Part shown: one piece after another, positions 1 through 3,877 of the stretch | Layout of the letters: every line of letters begins with the position of its first letter | How positions within the stretch are numbered: position 1 is the stretch's first letter | Assembly (NCBI GenBank): GCA_900765105.1 | Contig: CAAFQM010000242.1 | Location: 1 to 8,338 of the forward strand | DNA from: an uncultured Faecalibacterium sp. | GTDB lineage: Bacteria > Bacillota > Clostridia > Oscillospirales > Ruminococcaceae | Length of the DNA stretch: 8,338 nucleotides | Direction of reading: 5' to 3' | The notes under the pieces: model-generated | Told to the model about the DNA's origin: nothing | Seen by the model: the letters and a program-made list of their open reading frames with translations, nothing else | The model's database searches: none | Position numbers and translations under genes: made by a program

Positions 1-41
1 CCCTCCACCAGAATGCGGGTCTTGGAATAGGTTTTGGTCAT
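1..41 (-). CDS. thiT: Start of a thiamine ECF-transporter S component (ThiT-like), partial
   Basis: Only the first 13 codons and part of the fourteenth are in the window; the gene runs off the left edge. They read MTKTYSKTRILVEG, which resembles the N-terminus of clostridial ThiT proteins. ThiT is the membrane substrate-binding subunit of an energy-coupling-factor transporter for thiamine. An AGAGGA Shine-Dalgarno lies 6 nt before the ATG. The stronger evidence is upstream: the leader carries a complete TPP riboswitch followed by an intrinsic terminator, so a thiamine uptake or synthesis gene is expected here. Too little of the protein is visible to exclude another thiamine-regulated membrane protein. 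Confidence 0.7.
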   Translation of the reverse strand, partial: MTKTYSKTRILVE

Positions 42-70
42 AGGGATTCCTCTTCTCAGAACGATAGTAC

Positions 71-108
71 ACAAAAACAAAATGCGCCCACTTTTGCAAG
101 CAGGCGCA
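71..108 (-). terminator. Riboswitch-controlled intrinsic terminator of the thiT leader
   Basis: On the minus strand TGCGCC (108-103) pairs with GGCGCA (88-83) around a loop of about 14 nt. An almost pure T stretch (82-72, TTTTGTTTTTG) follows. It lies between the TPP aptamer and the thiT start codon, as expected for transcriptional attenuation. Confidence 0.8.
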
Positions 109-109
109 A

Positions 110-147
110 GGGTGTTTGAGAAAGAACGGACAGCTCCGCAAACTCCC
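110..147 (-). promoter_or_regulatory. Candidate antiterminator pairing in the thiT leader
   Basis: On the minus strand GGGAGTTTG (147-139), the 3' side of the aptamer closing stem, is complementary to CAAACACCC (118-110) apart from a central A-A mismatch. A small CGGA/TCCG hairpin sits between them. The second arm directly abuts the terminator stem. This suggests a switch: with TPP bound, the first arm is held in the aptamer and the terminator forms. The pairing is visible; the mechanism is inferred. Confidence 0.5.
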
Positions 148-223
148 TACGCCGGCATTGCCCGGATCAGGTAAAGGGTACTCCGCTCAGTGCGGATCTC
201 AGCCTTACGGCGCCCCTGTTTTT
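139..223 (-). ncRNA. TPP riboswitch (THI element)
   Basis: The minus strand shows the THI-box core in order: GGGGCGCC, then GGCTGAGAT (204-196), then ACCCTTTACCTGAT (179-166), then GGGCAATGCCGGCGTAGGGA. AAAC at the 5' side and GTTT at the 3' side can close stem P1. The aptamer binds thiamine pyrophosphate. Placed before a terminator and a thiT-like start, it should switch the gene off when TPP is plentiful. Confidence 0.95.
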
Positions 224-236
224 ATGTCCACAGAAA

Positions 237-264
237 AGTATAGCGTTTTCCGGGCAAAAGTCAA
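237..264 (-). promoter_or_regulatory. Sigma-A-type promoter for the TPP riboswitch / thiT transcript
   Basis: TTGACT (264-259), a 16-nt spacer and TATACT (242-237) on the minus strand. The predicted start near 230 lies just upstream of the aptamer. Confidence 0.75.
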
Positions 265-275
265 GCCCCGGTGCG

Positions 276-304
276 GAATATCGCGCGCCGGGGCCGCATA
301 GGCT
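276..304 (+). promoter_or_regulatory. Sigma-E-type promoter of spoIIID
   Basis: GAATATC (276-282), a 14-nt spacer and CATAGGCT (297-304) match the Bacillus sigma-E pattern (KMATATT, 14-15 nt, CATACAMT) at 6 of 7 and 6 of 8 positions. Transcription would begin near 311, leaving a 25-nt leader with the spoIIID Shine-Dalgarno. In B. subtilis spoIIID is a sigma-E target, and sigE is in this same window. Confidence 0.65.
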
Positions 305-335
305 GTACCATAGTTCATGCAGGGGGAATCGACTG

Positions 336-584
336 ATGAAAGGAGATCCGGAACAACGGGCCGTGCGGCTGGGCGAATACATCGCGGCCCACGGCGCTAC
401 CGTGCGGGCTGCAGCGGAAGTGTTCGGCTGCAGCAAGTCCACCGTGCACAAGGACGTTTCGGTGCGGCTGCGCAGCTTGCAGCCGGAACTGTTTGCGCAG
501 GTGCGGGCCGTGCTGGCTCGCAACAAGGCCGAGCGGCATCTGCGCGGCGGTGCGGCCACCCGGCGCAAGTACTGCCGCCGGTGA
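336..584 (+). CDS. spoIIID: Sporulation transcription factor SpoIIID
   Basis: This 82-residue protein is the small DNA-binding regulator that adjusts sigma-E-dependent and later transcription in the mother cell. The helix-turn-helix is visible at residues 20-42 (ATVRAAAEVFGCSKSTVHKD), and the basic C-terminus HLRGGAATRRKY is the typical second DNA-contacting segment. Length and both motifs match the B. subtilis protein closely. The ATG at 336 has an AGGGGG Shine-Dalgarno and the sigma-E-like promoter is just upstream. The gene converges with sigG and is closed by a strong terminator. It looks intact. Confidence 0.95.
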   Translation: MKGDPEQRAVRLGEYIAAHGATVRAAAEVFGCSKSTVHKDVSVRLRSLQPELFAQVRAVLARNKAERHLRGGAATRRKYCRR

Positions 585-591
585 ATGCAGA

Positions 592-627
592 CGGGTGCGC
601 CCCTGCCGGGGCGTGCCCGCCTTTTTT
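592..627 (+). terminator. Intrinsic terminator of spoIIID
   Basis: A 12-bp stem (592-603 with 608-619, two G-T wobbles, TGCC loop) is followed by CC and six T's (622-627). The T-run overlaps the sigG stop codon arriving on the other strand. There is no T-run on the minus side, so it works mainly for spoIIID. Confidence 0.85.
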
Positions 628-1393
628 ACTGTCCGGTATGGAACTGCGCAAGTGCGCCTTTTTCCAGCCGGGATACCTGCGCCTGACTGATGCCGATCTC
701 CCGGGCCACCTCCATCTGCGTTTTGCCCTTCAGGTAGCGCAGCTCCATGATCCGCTTCTCCCGCGGGGTCAGCTCTGCCACCGTCTGGCGGAACTGCAGC
801 CCGCTGATCCAGCTGTCCTCGCCGTCCGGGTCCCGCACCTGATCGATGACGTACATGGCATCGCCGCCGTCGCTGTAGACCGGCTCTTCCAGACTGATTG
901 GCTCCACCACCGACTCCAGCGCGGCGGTCACTTCCCGGCGGGTCAGTCCGGCCGCTCCGGCGATCTCGTCCATGGTCGGCTCCCGGCCCAGCTGCTTTTC
1001 CAGCGTTTCGCGGCTTTGCATGGCGCGGTATGCGGTGTCGCGCAGGCTGCGGCTGACCCGAAGGGCGTTGTTGTCCCGCAAAAAGCGCCGGATCTCGCCG
1101 ATGATCATCGGCACGCCGTAGGTGGAAAACCGCACCGGCTGGGCGGGGTCAAAGTTGTCGATGGCCTTGATCAGCCCAATGCACCCTACCTGAAACAGGT
1201 CATCCAGATTTTCGCCCCGCTGGGCGAACCGCTGCACCACACTGAGGACCAGCCGCAGGTTGCCTTCCACCATCTGCTCCCGGGCCTGCCGGTCGCCGCC
1301 GCGGGCCTGAATAAGGAGCCGACGCTTTTCGTCTTCGGTCAGGACAGGCAGCTGCGCGGTGTTCAGCCCGCAGAGTTCGACTTTGTTGTACAT
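626..1393 (-). CDS. sigG: Sporulation sigma factor sigma-G
   Basis: A 255-residue sigma-70-family factor that directs late forespore transcription. The opening MYNKVELCGLNTAQLPVL corresponds to the NKVEICGVDTSKLPVL start of Bacillus SigG. Region 2 is clear (NLRLVLSVVQRF 45-56, DDLFQVGCIGLIKAIDNF about 64-81, then GVPMIIGEIRRFLRDNN to 109), followed by RVSRSLRD and the region 4 helix-turn-helix KTQMEVAREIGISQAQVSRLEK. I chose the ATG at 1393 because GGAGG ends 7 nt before it. The in-frame ATG at 1399 is only 1 nt from that site, and farther upstream starts cross a terminator. In other endospore formers sigG follows spoIIGA-sigE; here the order is kept but about 590 bp of extra sequence intervenes. 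The ribosome site lies inside a hairpin. Confidence 0.95.
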   Translation of the reverse strand: MYNKVELCGLNTAQLPVLTEDEKRRLLIQARGGDRQAREQMVEGNLRLVLSVVQRFAQRGENLDDLFQVGCIGLIKAIDNFDPAQPVRFSTYGVPMIIGEIRRFLRDNNALRVSRSLRDTAYRAMQSRETLEKQLGREPTMDEIAGAAGLTRREVTAALESVVEPISLEEPVYSDGGDAMYVIDQVRDPDGEDSWISGLQFRQTVAELTPREKRIMELRYLKGKTQMEVAREIGISQAQVSRLEKGALAQFHTGQ

Positions 1394-1400
1394 CCCCATG

Positions 1401-1425
1401 CCTCCCGGTTTTACTTCACCGGGAG
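1401..1425 (-). promoter_or_regulatory. Hairpin covering the sigG Shine-Dalgarno
   Basis: On the minus strand CTCCCGGT (1425-1418) pairs perfectly with ACCGGGAG (1409-1402) across an 8-nt loop. Four of the five bases of the GGAGG ribosome site (1405-1401) are in the stem, so translation from a long transcript should be hindered. A comparable leader hairpin has been described for B. subtilis sigG, though I could not check the literature here. Confidence 0.75.
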
Positions 1426-1452
1426 TATGGCCTGCGGGTACAGACGCTATGC
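1423..1452 (-). promoter_or_regulatory. Sigma-G-type promoter of sigG
   Basis: GCATA (1452-1448), an 18-nt spacer and CATACTC (1429-1423) fit the sigma-G pattern GHATR-18-CATHHTA at all but the last position. It lies just downstream of a terminator and just upstream of sigG, as expected for autoregulation. The fit to sigma-F is poor, so if sigma-F also starts sigG here its promoter was not recognised. Confidence 0.55.
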
Positions 1453-1456
1453 GTGG

Positions 1457-1492
1457 AAAAAATTGTGCCTTCCCCCAAAAGGGAGAAGGCAC
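1457..1492 (-). terminator. Intrinsic terminator upstream of sigG
   Basis: On the minus strand a 12-position stem with one mismatch (1492-1481 with 1476-1465, TTTT loop) is followed by AATTTTTT (1464-1457). It would stop leftward transcription arriving from the sigE side or from the promoter at 1530-1557 before it reaches sigG. Confidence 0.8.
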
Positions 1493-1502
1493 ACGAAAGC
1501 GG

Positions 1503-1531
1503 TTGTAATCGGTACGGATTTATGATAAAAT
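1503..1531 (+). promoter_or_regulatory. Candidate sigma-A promoter for the small-ORF transcript
   Basis: TTGTAA (1503-1508), a 17-nt spacer and TAAAAT (1526-1531). A start near 1539 would place the hairpin CAGCGGAAACGCTG (1540-1553, GAAA tetraloop) at the extreme 5' end of the RNA, a common stabilising arrangement. The transcript would run about 315 nt to the terminator at 1812-1855. Confidence 0.5.
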
Positions 1532-1557
1532 TGTACTTGCAGCGGAAACGCTGTAAA
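1530..1557 (-). promoter_or_regulatory. Candidate sigma-A promoter reading toward sigG
   Basis: TTTACA (1557-1552), a 16-nt spacer and TACAAT (1535-1530), 5 of 6 in both boxes. It overlaps the -10 of the opposing promoter. Its RNA would start near 1523 and meet the terminator at 1492-1457 after only about 65 nt, so it would give a short RNA or, on read-through, a sigG transcript carrying the ribosome-site hairpin. Confidence 0.4.
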
Positions 1558-1582
1558 GGCGCTGTGCCCACAAACGCAGGCG

Positions 1583-1601
1583 GCTAGACCTCTTTATCGG
1601 C
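1583..1601 (+). repeat. Left arm of inverted repeat flanking the small-ORF module
   Basis: GCTAGACCTCTTTATCGGC. Without the AC at 1588-1589 it is identical to the reverse complement of 1861-1877. It lies between the presumed promoter and the ORF, so it would be in the RNA leader. Confidence 0.75.
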
Positions 1602-1620
1602 TACGAAGGTCATCTATTCT

Positions 1621-1701
1621 ATGGAACGACCTGAAGGAACCGGAAGGAGGTTCAATCTGATTGAGCGGCACTTCCCGGAACCTTCGGGCAAAGGGAGGTG
1701 A
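1621..1701 (+). CDS. Possible leader ORF of 26 codons before the small hydrophobic ORF
   Basis: An ATG-initiated frame of 26 codons with a weak ribosome site (AAGG, about 12 nt upstream). It ends with a TGA at 1699-1701 inside the ribosome site of the ORF at 1708 and is in the same frame as it. The product is polar and arginine-rich with no recognised family. A second option is a 16-codon frame starting with TTG at 1661 behind a good AGGAGG (1645-1650); its TGA (1709-1711) overlaps the next ATG as ATGA. At most one is likely used, and either could couple translation to the downstream ORF. Confidence 0.25.
   Translation: MERPEGTGRRFNLIERHFPEPSGKGR
1669..1700 (+). promoter_or_regulatory. Hairpin sequestering the small-ORF ribosome site
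   Basis: CACTTCCC (1669-1676) pairs with GGGAGGTG (1693-1700) over 8 bp with one G-T wobble, burying the GGGAGG ribosome site of the ORF at 1708. Ribosomes translating a leader frame through this stretch would open it. Hidden ribosome sites are typical of type I toxin mRNAs. Confidence 0.6.
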
Positions 1702-1707
1702 GCAGAC

Positions 1708-1821
1708 ATGACGATCTCCGAGATCATCGCAGCACTGGCACTTGTTGTCAATGCTGTCCGCACGGTGTTCGACATCGCGTGGAAGATTTACATGGAGCGA
1801 AACCACGCAAAAAAAGATTGA
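1708..1821 (+). CDS. 37-residue hydrophobic small protein, type I toxin-like
   Basis: The product starts MTISEIIAALALVVNAVRTV and ends MERNHAKKD. A hydrophobic stretch of about 22 residues (6-27) is crossed by polar residues N15, R18, D22 and K26, which fall on one helix face; a charged, lysine-rich tail follows. This resembles the short membrane toxins of Firmicute type I systems (BsrG/TxpA, 'holin-like toxin' families) in size and layout, but I claim no sequence match. A GGGAGG ribosome site lies 9 nt upstream inside a hairpin. The stop codon lies in the 5' arm of a terminator shared with an opposing antisense transcript. It sits between sigE and sigG, where other spore formers usually have no gene. 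It could instead be an unrelated sporulation micropeptide. Confidence 0.6.
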   Translation: MTISEIIAALALVVNAVRTVFDIAWKIYMERNHAKKD

Positions 1822-1855
1822 CCGCCCCGTCTCCAACTCGTGCGGTCAATCTTTT
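1812..1855. terminator. Bidirectional intrinsic terminator
   Basis: A perfect 14-bp stem (AAAAGATTGACCGC, 1812-1825, with 1842-1855) and a 16-nt loop. Rightward RNA ends in CTTTTG, a short T-run. Leftward RNA ends in seven T's (1815-1809), so the leftward direction is stronger. It would end the small-ORF mRNA, the antisense RNA and probably the spoIIGA-sigE transcript. Confidence 0.8.
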
Positions 1856-1860
1856 GACAT

Positions 1861-1877
1861 GCCGATAAAGAGCTAGC
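1861..1877 (-). repeat. Right arm of inverted repeat flanking the small-ORF module
   Basis: The minus strand reads GCTAGCTCTTTATCGGC, the same as the left arm at 1583-1601 apart from a 2-nt insertion there. In the antisense RNA it would lie about 25 nt from the 5' end. Confidence 0.75.
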
Positions 1878-1908
1878 TGTTTGAGTGGCCAGCGCCTTTT
1901 GCACTTTC

Positions 1909-1937
1909 AGTATAGACGAACCAGCGCGGATTGTCAA
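1909..1937 (-). promoter_or_regulatory. Consensus sigma-A promoter for the antisense RNA
   Basis: TTGACA (1937-1932), a 17-nt spacer and TATACT (1914-1909). It is the best sigma-A match in the window, 44 nt beyond the sigE stop, and no protein gene follows before the terminator at 1812-1855. It therefore points to a constitutive small RNA. Confidence 0.8.
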
Positions 1938-1980
1938 GCCCGGAGGGCGGCGAAACGCGCTTTTTTGCATTCTGCTGCGC

Positions 1981-2685
1981 TTAAATTTCTTCCAGCTGGG
2001 TTTTCAGGGTGCGGATGATCCGCTTTTCCAGCCGGGAAATGTAACTCTGGCTGATGCCAAGCACGTCGGCGGCTTCTTTCTGGGTGCGCTCGATGCCGTC
2101 GGCAAGGCCGAAGCGCAGCTCCATGATCTGCCGCTCCCGGGGCGAAAGCTGCTCCACGGCCCGGCGCAGCACGGCCCGCTGGTCGGTCTGTTCCAGATGC
2201 TGGCTCACAAGGTCCTCGTCGCTGCCAAGGATGTCCGAGAGCAGCAGCTCGTTGCCGTCGCCGTCCACGTTCAGCGGTTCGTCGATGCTGGCATCCTGAC
2301 GGCGGTTGGAGCTTTTGCGCAGATACATGAGCATCTCATTGCCGATGCAGCGGCTGGCGTAGGTGGCCAGCTTGATGCTGCGCTCCGGGGTGAAAGTATT
2401 CACCGCTTTGATCAGCCCGATGGTGCCGATGGAGATCATATCCTCGCTGGGCACGCCGCTGCTCTCGTACTTTTTGGCAAGGTACACCACCAGCCGCAGA
2501 TTATGGGTGATCAGCTCGTCGCGGGCGGCGGCGTCCCCGGCAGACATGCGGGCCAGCAGGGCTTTTTCCTGCTCGGGGGACAGCGGCGGGGGCAGGCTGG
2601 GTGCGCCCGCCAGAAAATGCGCCCCGCCGCAGAACAGCAGCTTTGCCCGCAGCATTTGCCACAGCCGGGCCAGAAGCAAAAACAC
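1981..2685 (-). CDS. sigE: Sporulation sigma factor sigma-E precursor
   Basis: A 234-residue sigma-70-family factor (B. subtilis SigE has 239) that directs early mother-cell transcription. The GTG start at 2685 has GGAGGG 7 nt upstream; the frame stays open farther, but that part overlaps spoIIGA in another frame. Residues 1 to about 28 (MFLLLARLWQMLRAKLLFCG...) are the hydrophobic/basic pro-sequence, followed by SLPPPLS as in other pro-sigma-E proteins. Region 2 has NLRLVVYLAKKYE (62-74) and DMISIGTIGLIKAVNTF (82-98). The segment IDEPLNVDGDGNELLLSD is characteristic of sigma-E, and the helix-turn-helix is KEAADVLGISQSYISRLEK. It lies 49 nt behind spoIIGA, whose product should remove the pro-sequence. 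Confidence 0.96.
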   Translation of the reverse strand: MFLLLARLWQMLRAKLLFCGGAHFLAGAPSLPPPLSPEQEKALLARMSAGDAAARDELITHNLRLVVYLAKKYESSGVPSEDMISIGTIGLIKAVNTFTPERSIKLATYASRCIGNEMLMYLRKSSNRRQDASIDEPLNVDGDGNELLLSDILGSDEDLVSQHLEQTDQRAVLRRAVEQLSPRERQIMELRFGLADGIERTQKEAADVLGISQSYISRLEKRIIRTLKTQLEEI

Positions 2686-2734
2686 AAACGATCCCTCCAA
2701 TACGTTATAAGTAACACTCTTTGCAGGACTAAAT

Positions 2735-3580
2735 TTAACTGTGCCCCAGCTCCCGGGAAAGCTCGCTGCCCAGCAGAACCGTCCAGTGCTGGGGCGGGGC
2801 ATCCGGCCAGCAGAATGCTGCCAGAAAGCCGGACACGCTTTTTCTGCCCGCCCGCAGGCAGCGCCCCGGCACGGCAGGCAGCAGACAGTGCCCGGTGATG
2901 AGGGCACAGGGCACCAGCCGCACGCCCAGCCCTGGCGGGGGCAGGGGAGAGCTGCCCGCAAAGTTTGCGTCCAGAAACCGGCGCAGCGCGTCCGGCAGGG
3001 CAGAGCGCACGGCGGGGTAGTACACCAGTACCACAGCCCGGCCCGAGAGCGGCTCCTGCACCGCAAAGCCGGTGTCGCAAAAGGCCTGCACCGGCACCGT
3101 GCAGCCGTCCAGCTCCAGCGTGGCTGCAAAGCTGCTGCGCTGCGCCCGCCCGAAGCACAGCAGCACCCCGCGCAGCGCCGCGTACACGGCCCCGCAGGCC
3201 GCCAGAAGCCGCCCGGGCGACAAGGGCAGGTACAAGCACAGGTTGGCGCTGCCGGCCCCGGGCAGGGCCGCTGCGCCGCACACCAGCAGGTTGAGCAGCA
3301 CATACCACCCGCACAGCCGGGCAAAGCTGCGCACCCCGGGCAGACCGTAGGCGGCGGCCACCGCCCCGCAGCAGGTGACGCTTTTATAAAGAAATGCCGC
3401 AGGCCCCGGCAGCTCGGGCAGCAACAGCCCCAGCGAGGCCAGCGCAGCCGCTGCACTGCCCGCCAGCAGACGCACGCCGCTGCATTCCCGGGCCGAGAGC
3501 AGCCCGGCGCACAGCAGCAACGCTGCGCCGAGAACAAAGTTGACCAGAAGCAGCTCGTCGAGGTAGATGACGGTCTTCAC
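2735..3580 (-). CDS. spoIIGA: Sigma-E processing protease SpoIIGA
   Basis: A 281-residue membrane aspartyl protease that cleaves pro-sigma-E at the septum once signalled from the forespore. The N-terminal half (to about residue 143) has around five hydrophobic segments. The C-terminal half carries the catalytic Asp in CDTG (D169-T170-G171), followed by the PLSGRAVVLVYY strand, as in the family. The GTG at 3580 gives MKTVIYLDELLLVNFVLG, matching the family start MKIYLDVIWLLNF. A Shine-Dalgarno-like AGGGGG lies 12 nt upstream, a little far. In-frame codons upstream lack similarity to the family. The gene is unusually GC-rich and Ala/Leu/Gly-rich, which opens long spurious frames on both strands. 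Length is near normal (309 in B. subtilis). Confidence 0.93.
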   Translation of the reverse strand: MKTVIYLDELLLVNFVLGAALLLCAGLLSARECSGVRLLAGSAAAALASLGLLLPELPGPAAFLYKSVTCCGAVAAAYGLPGVRSFARLCGWYVLLNLLVCGAAALPGAGSANLCLYLPLSPGRLLAACGAVYAALRGVLLCFGRAQRSSFAATLELDGCTVPVQAFCDTGFAVQEPLSGRAVVLVYYPAVRSALPDALRRFLDANFAGSSPLPPPGLGVRLVPCALITGHCLLPAVPGRCLRAGRKSVSGFLAAFCWPDAPPQHWTVLLGSELSRELGHS

Positions 3581-3685
3581 GCCCCGAAAACACCCCCTGA
3601 ACGCAGACGAAATGTGTGAAACTTTCAAACACCATTATCTTCCAGTTTGAGAAAAAACGGTGCCGAAACCGGAAAAATGGGCGCT

Positions 3686-3691
3686 GTTGTA
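3686..3691 (-). promoter_or_regulatory. Possible -10 of the spoIIGA-sigE operon
   Basis: TACAAC lies 18 nt downstream of the phased TGTGAAA repeats, which would then occupy the -35 region and farther upstream. This resembles the Spo0A-activated spoIIG promoter of Bacillus, which lacks a normally placed -35. An alternative -10 is GATAAT at 3639-3634. No good -35 exists for either, so the assignment is tentative. Confidence 0.25.
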
Positions 3692-3709
3692 AGCGTTTTG
3701 CAAGAAAGT

Positions 3710-3745
3710 TTTCACAGTCTTTCACACCTTTTCACATTTTTTACA
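3710..3745 (-). repeat. Tandem 10-bp-phased TGTGAAA repeats
   Basis: Three exact TGTGAAA copies (3736-3730, 3726-3720, 3716-3710) are spaced exactly 10 nt, with a degenerate fourth, TGTAAAA, at 3745-3739. One more copy in opposite orientation is at 3615-3621. The spacing puts all sites on one DNA face. They lie between spoIIGA and the MAM-like gene and could be sites for a tandem-binding regulator. TGTGAAA differs from the 0A-box core TGTCGAA at two adjacent positions, so weak Spo0A sites are one possibility. Confidence 0.7.
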
Positions 3746-3747
3746 CT

Positions 3748-3760
3748 TTTTTTCGAAAAA
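3748..3760 (+). promoter_or_regulatory. 0A-box-like site next to the MAM-like promoter
   Basis: TTTTTTCGAAAAA matches the extended Spo0A box TTTTGTCGAAAAA at 12 of 13 positions but lacks the usually conserved G of TGNCGAA. It ends 4 nt before the -35 of the MAM-like gene, a position where Spo0A often acts. It is AT-rich and self-complementary, so chance is possible. Confidence 0.4.
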
Positions 3761-3764
3761 CCCC

Positions 3765-3793
3765 TTGAACATTTCTGGAAAGTGTGGTATATT
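3765..3793 (+). promoter_or_regulatory. Sigma-A promoter of the MAM-like gene
   Basis: TTGAAC (3765-3770), a 17-nt spacer and TATATT (3788-3793) with an extended TGG just before the -10. Transcription should start near 3798-3800 and give a leader of about 78 nt. Confidence 0.75.
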
Positions 3794-3797
3794 ATTG

Positions 3798-3830
3798 CCA
3801 TCCTAGCAAGGATGGTGAGCCGCACAAAGC
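3798..3830 (+). promoter_or_regulatory. 5'-terminal hairpins of the MAM-like mRNA leader
   Basis: CCATCC (3798-3803) pairs with GGATGG (3810-3815) at the predicted 5' end, directly followed by a second stem with CCGC/GCGG around ACAAA. A stem at the very 5' end commonly slows mRNA decay, in keeping with high expression. Confidence 0.5.
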
Positions 3831-3877
3831 GGAGCACCAAAAATTATCTTTCAAATTTTGAAGGGAGTAATTTCACT

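Larger units (their letters stand above)
1809..1902 (-). ncRNA. Candidate antisense RNA (antitoxin-like), about 94 nt
   Basis: A consensus promoter at 1909-1937 should start an RNA near 1902 that ends at the T-run 1815-1809. Its 3' half is complementary to the last four codons and the 3' UTR of the small ORF on the other strand. This tail-to-tail overlap is the layout of bsrG/SR4- and txpA/RatA-type systems. No ORF of note is present on this strand. It also lies in the direction of spoIIGA-sigE transcription, so read-through from that operon would contain it. Position and signals are seen; the RNA and its role are inferred. Confidence 0.55.

Noticed and set aside
317..1525. Long plus-strand frame of 402 codons opposite sigG
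   Set aside because: It is the antisense of spoIIID/sigG in GC-rich DNA; sigG on the other strand is a certain match, and the frame has no family features or good ribosome site.
2686..3537. Upstream extension of the sigE frame to 518 codons
   Set aside because: The added part overlaps spoIIGA in another frame, is Cys/Pro/Arg-rich noise, and the GTG at 2685 has the right ribosome site and family N-terminus.
2741..3619. Plus-strand 292-codon frame opposite spoIIGA
   Set aside because: Gln/Pro/Arg-rich shadow frame caused by high GC; SpoIIGA motifs lie on the other strand.
3644..3671. Small hairpin plus six T's upstream of spoIIGA (minus strand)
   Set aside because: The stem is only 4 bp (CGGT/ACCG), too weak to call a terminator, although it could matter if spoIIGA starts near 3679.
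3647..3877. N-terminal extension of the MAM-like frame
   Set aside because: It crosses the promoter and leader hairpins; the ribosome site and the known MAM start support 3878.
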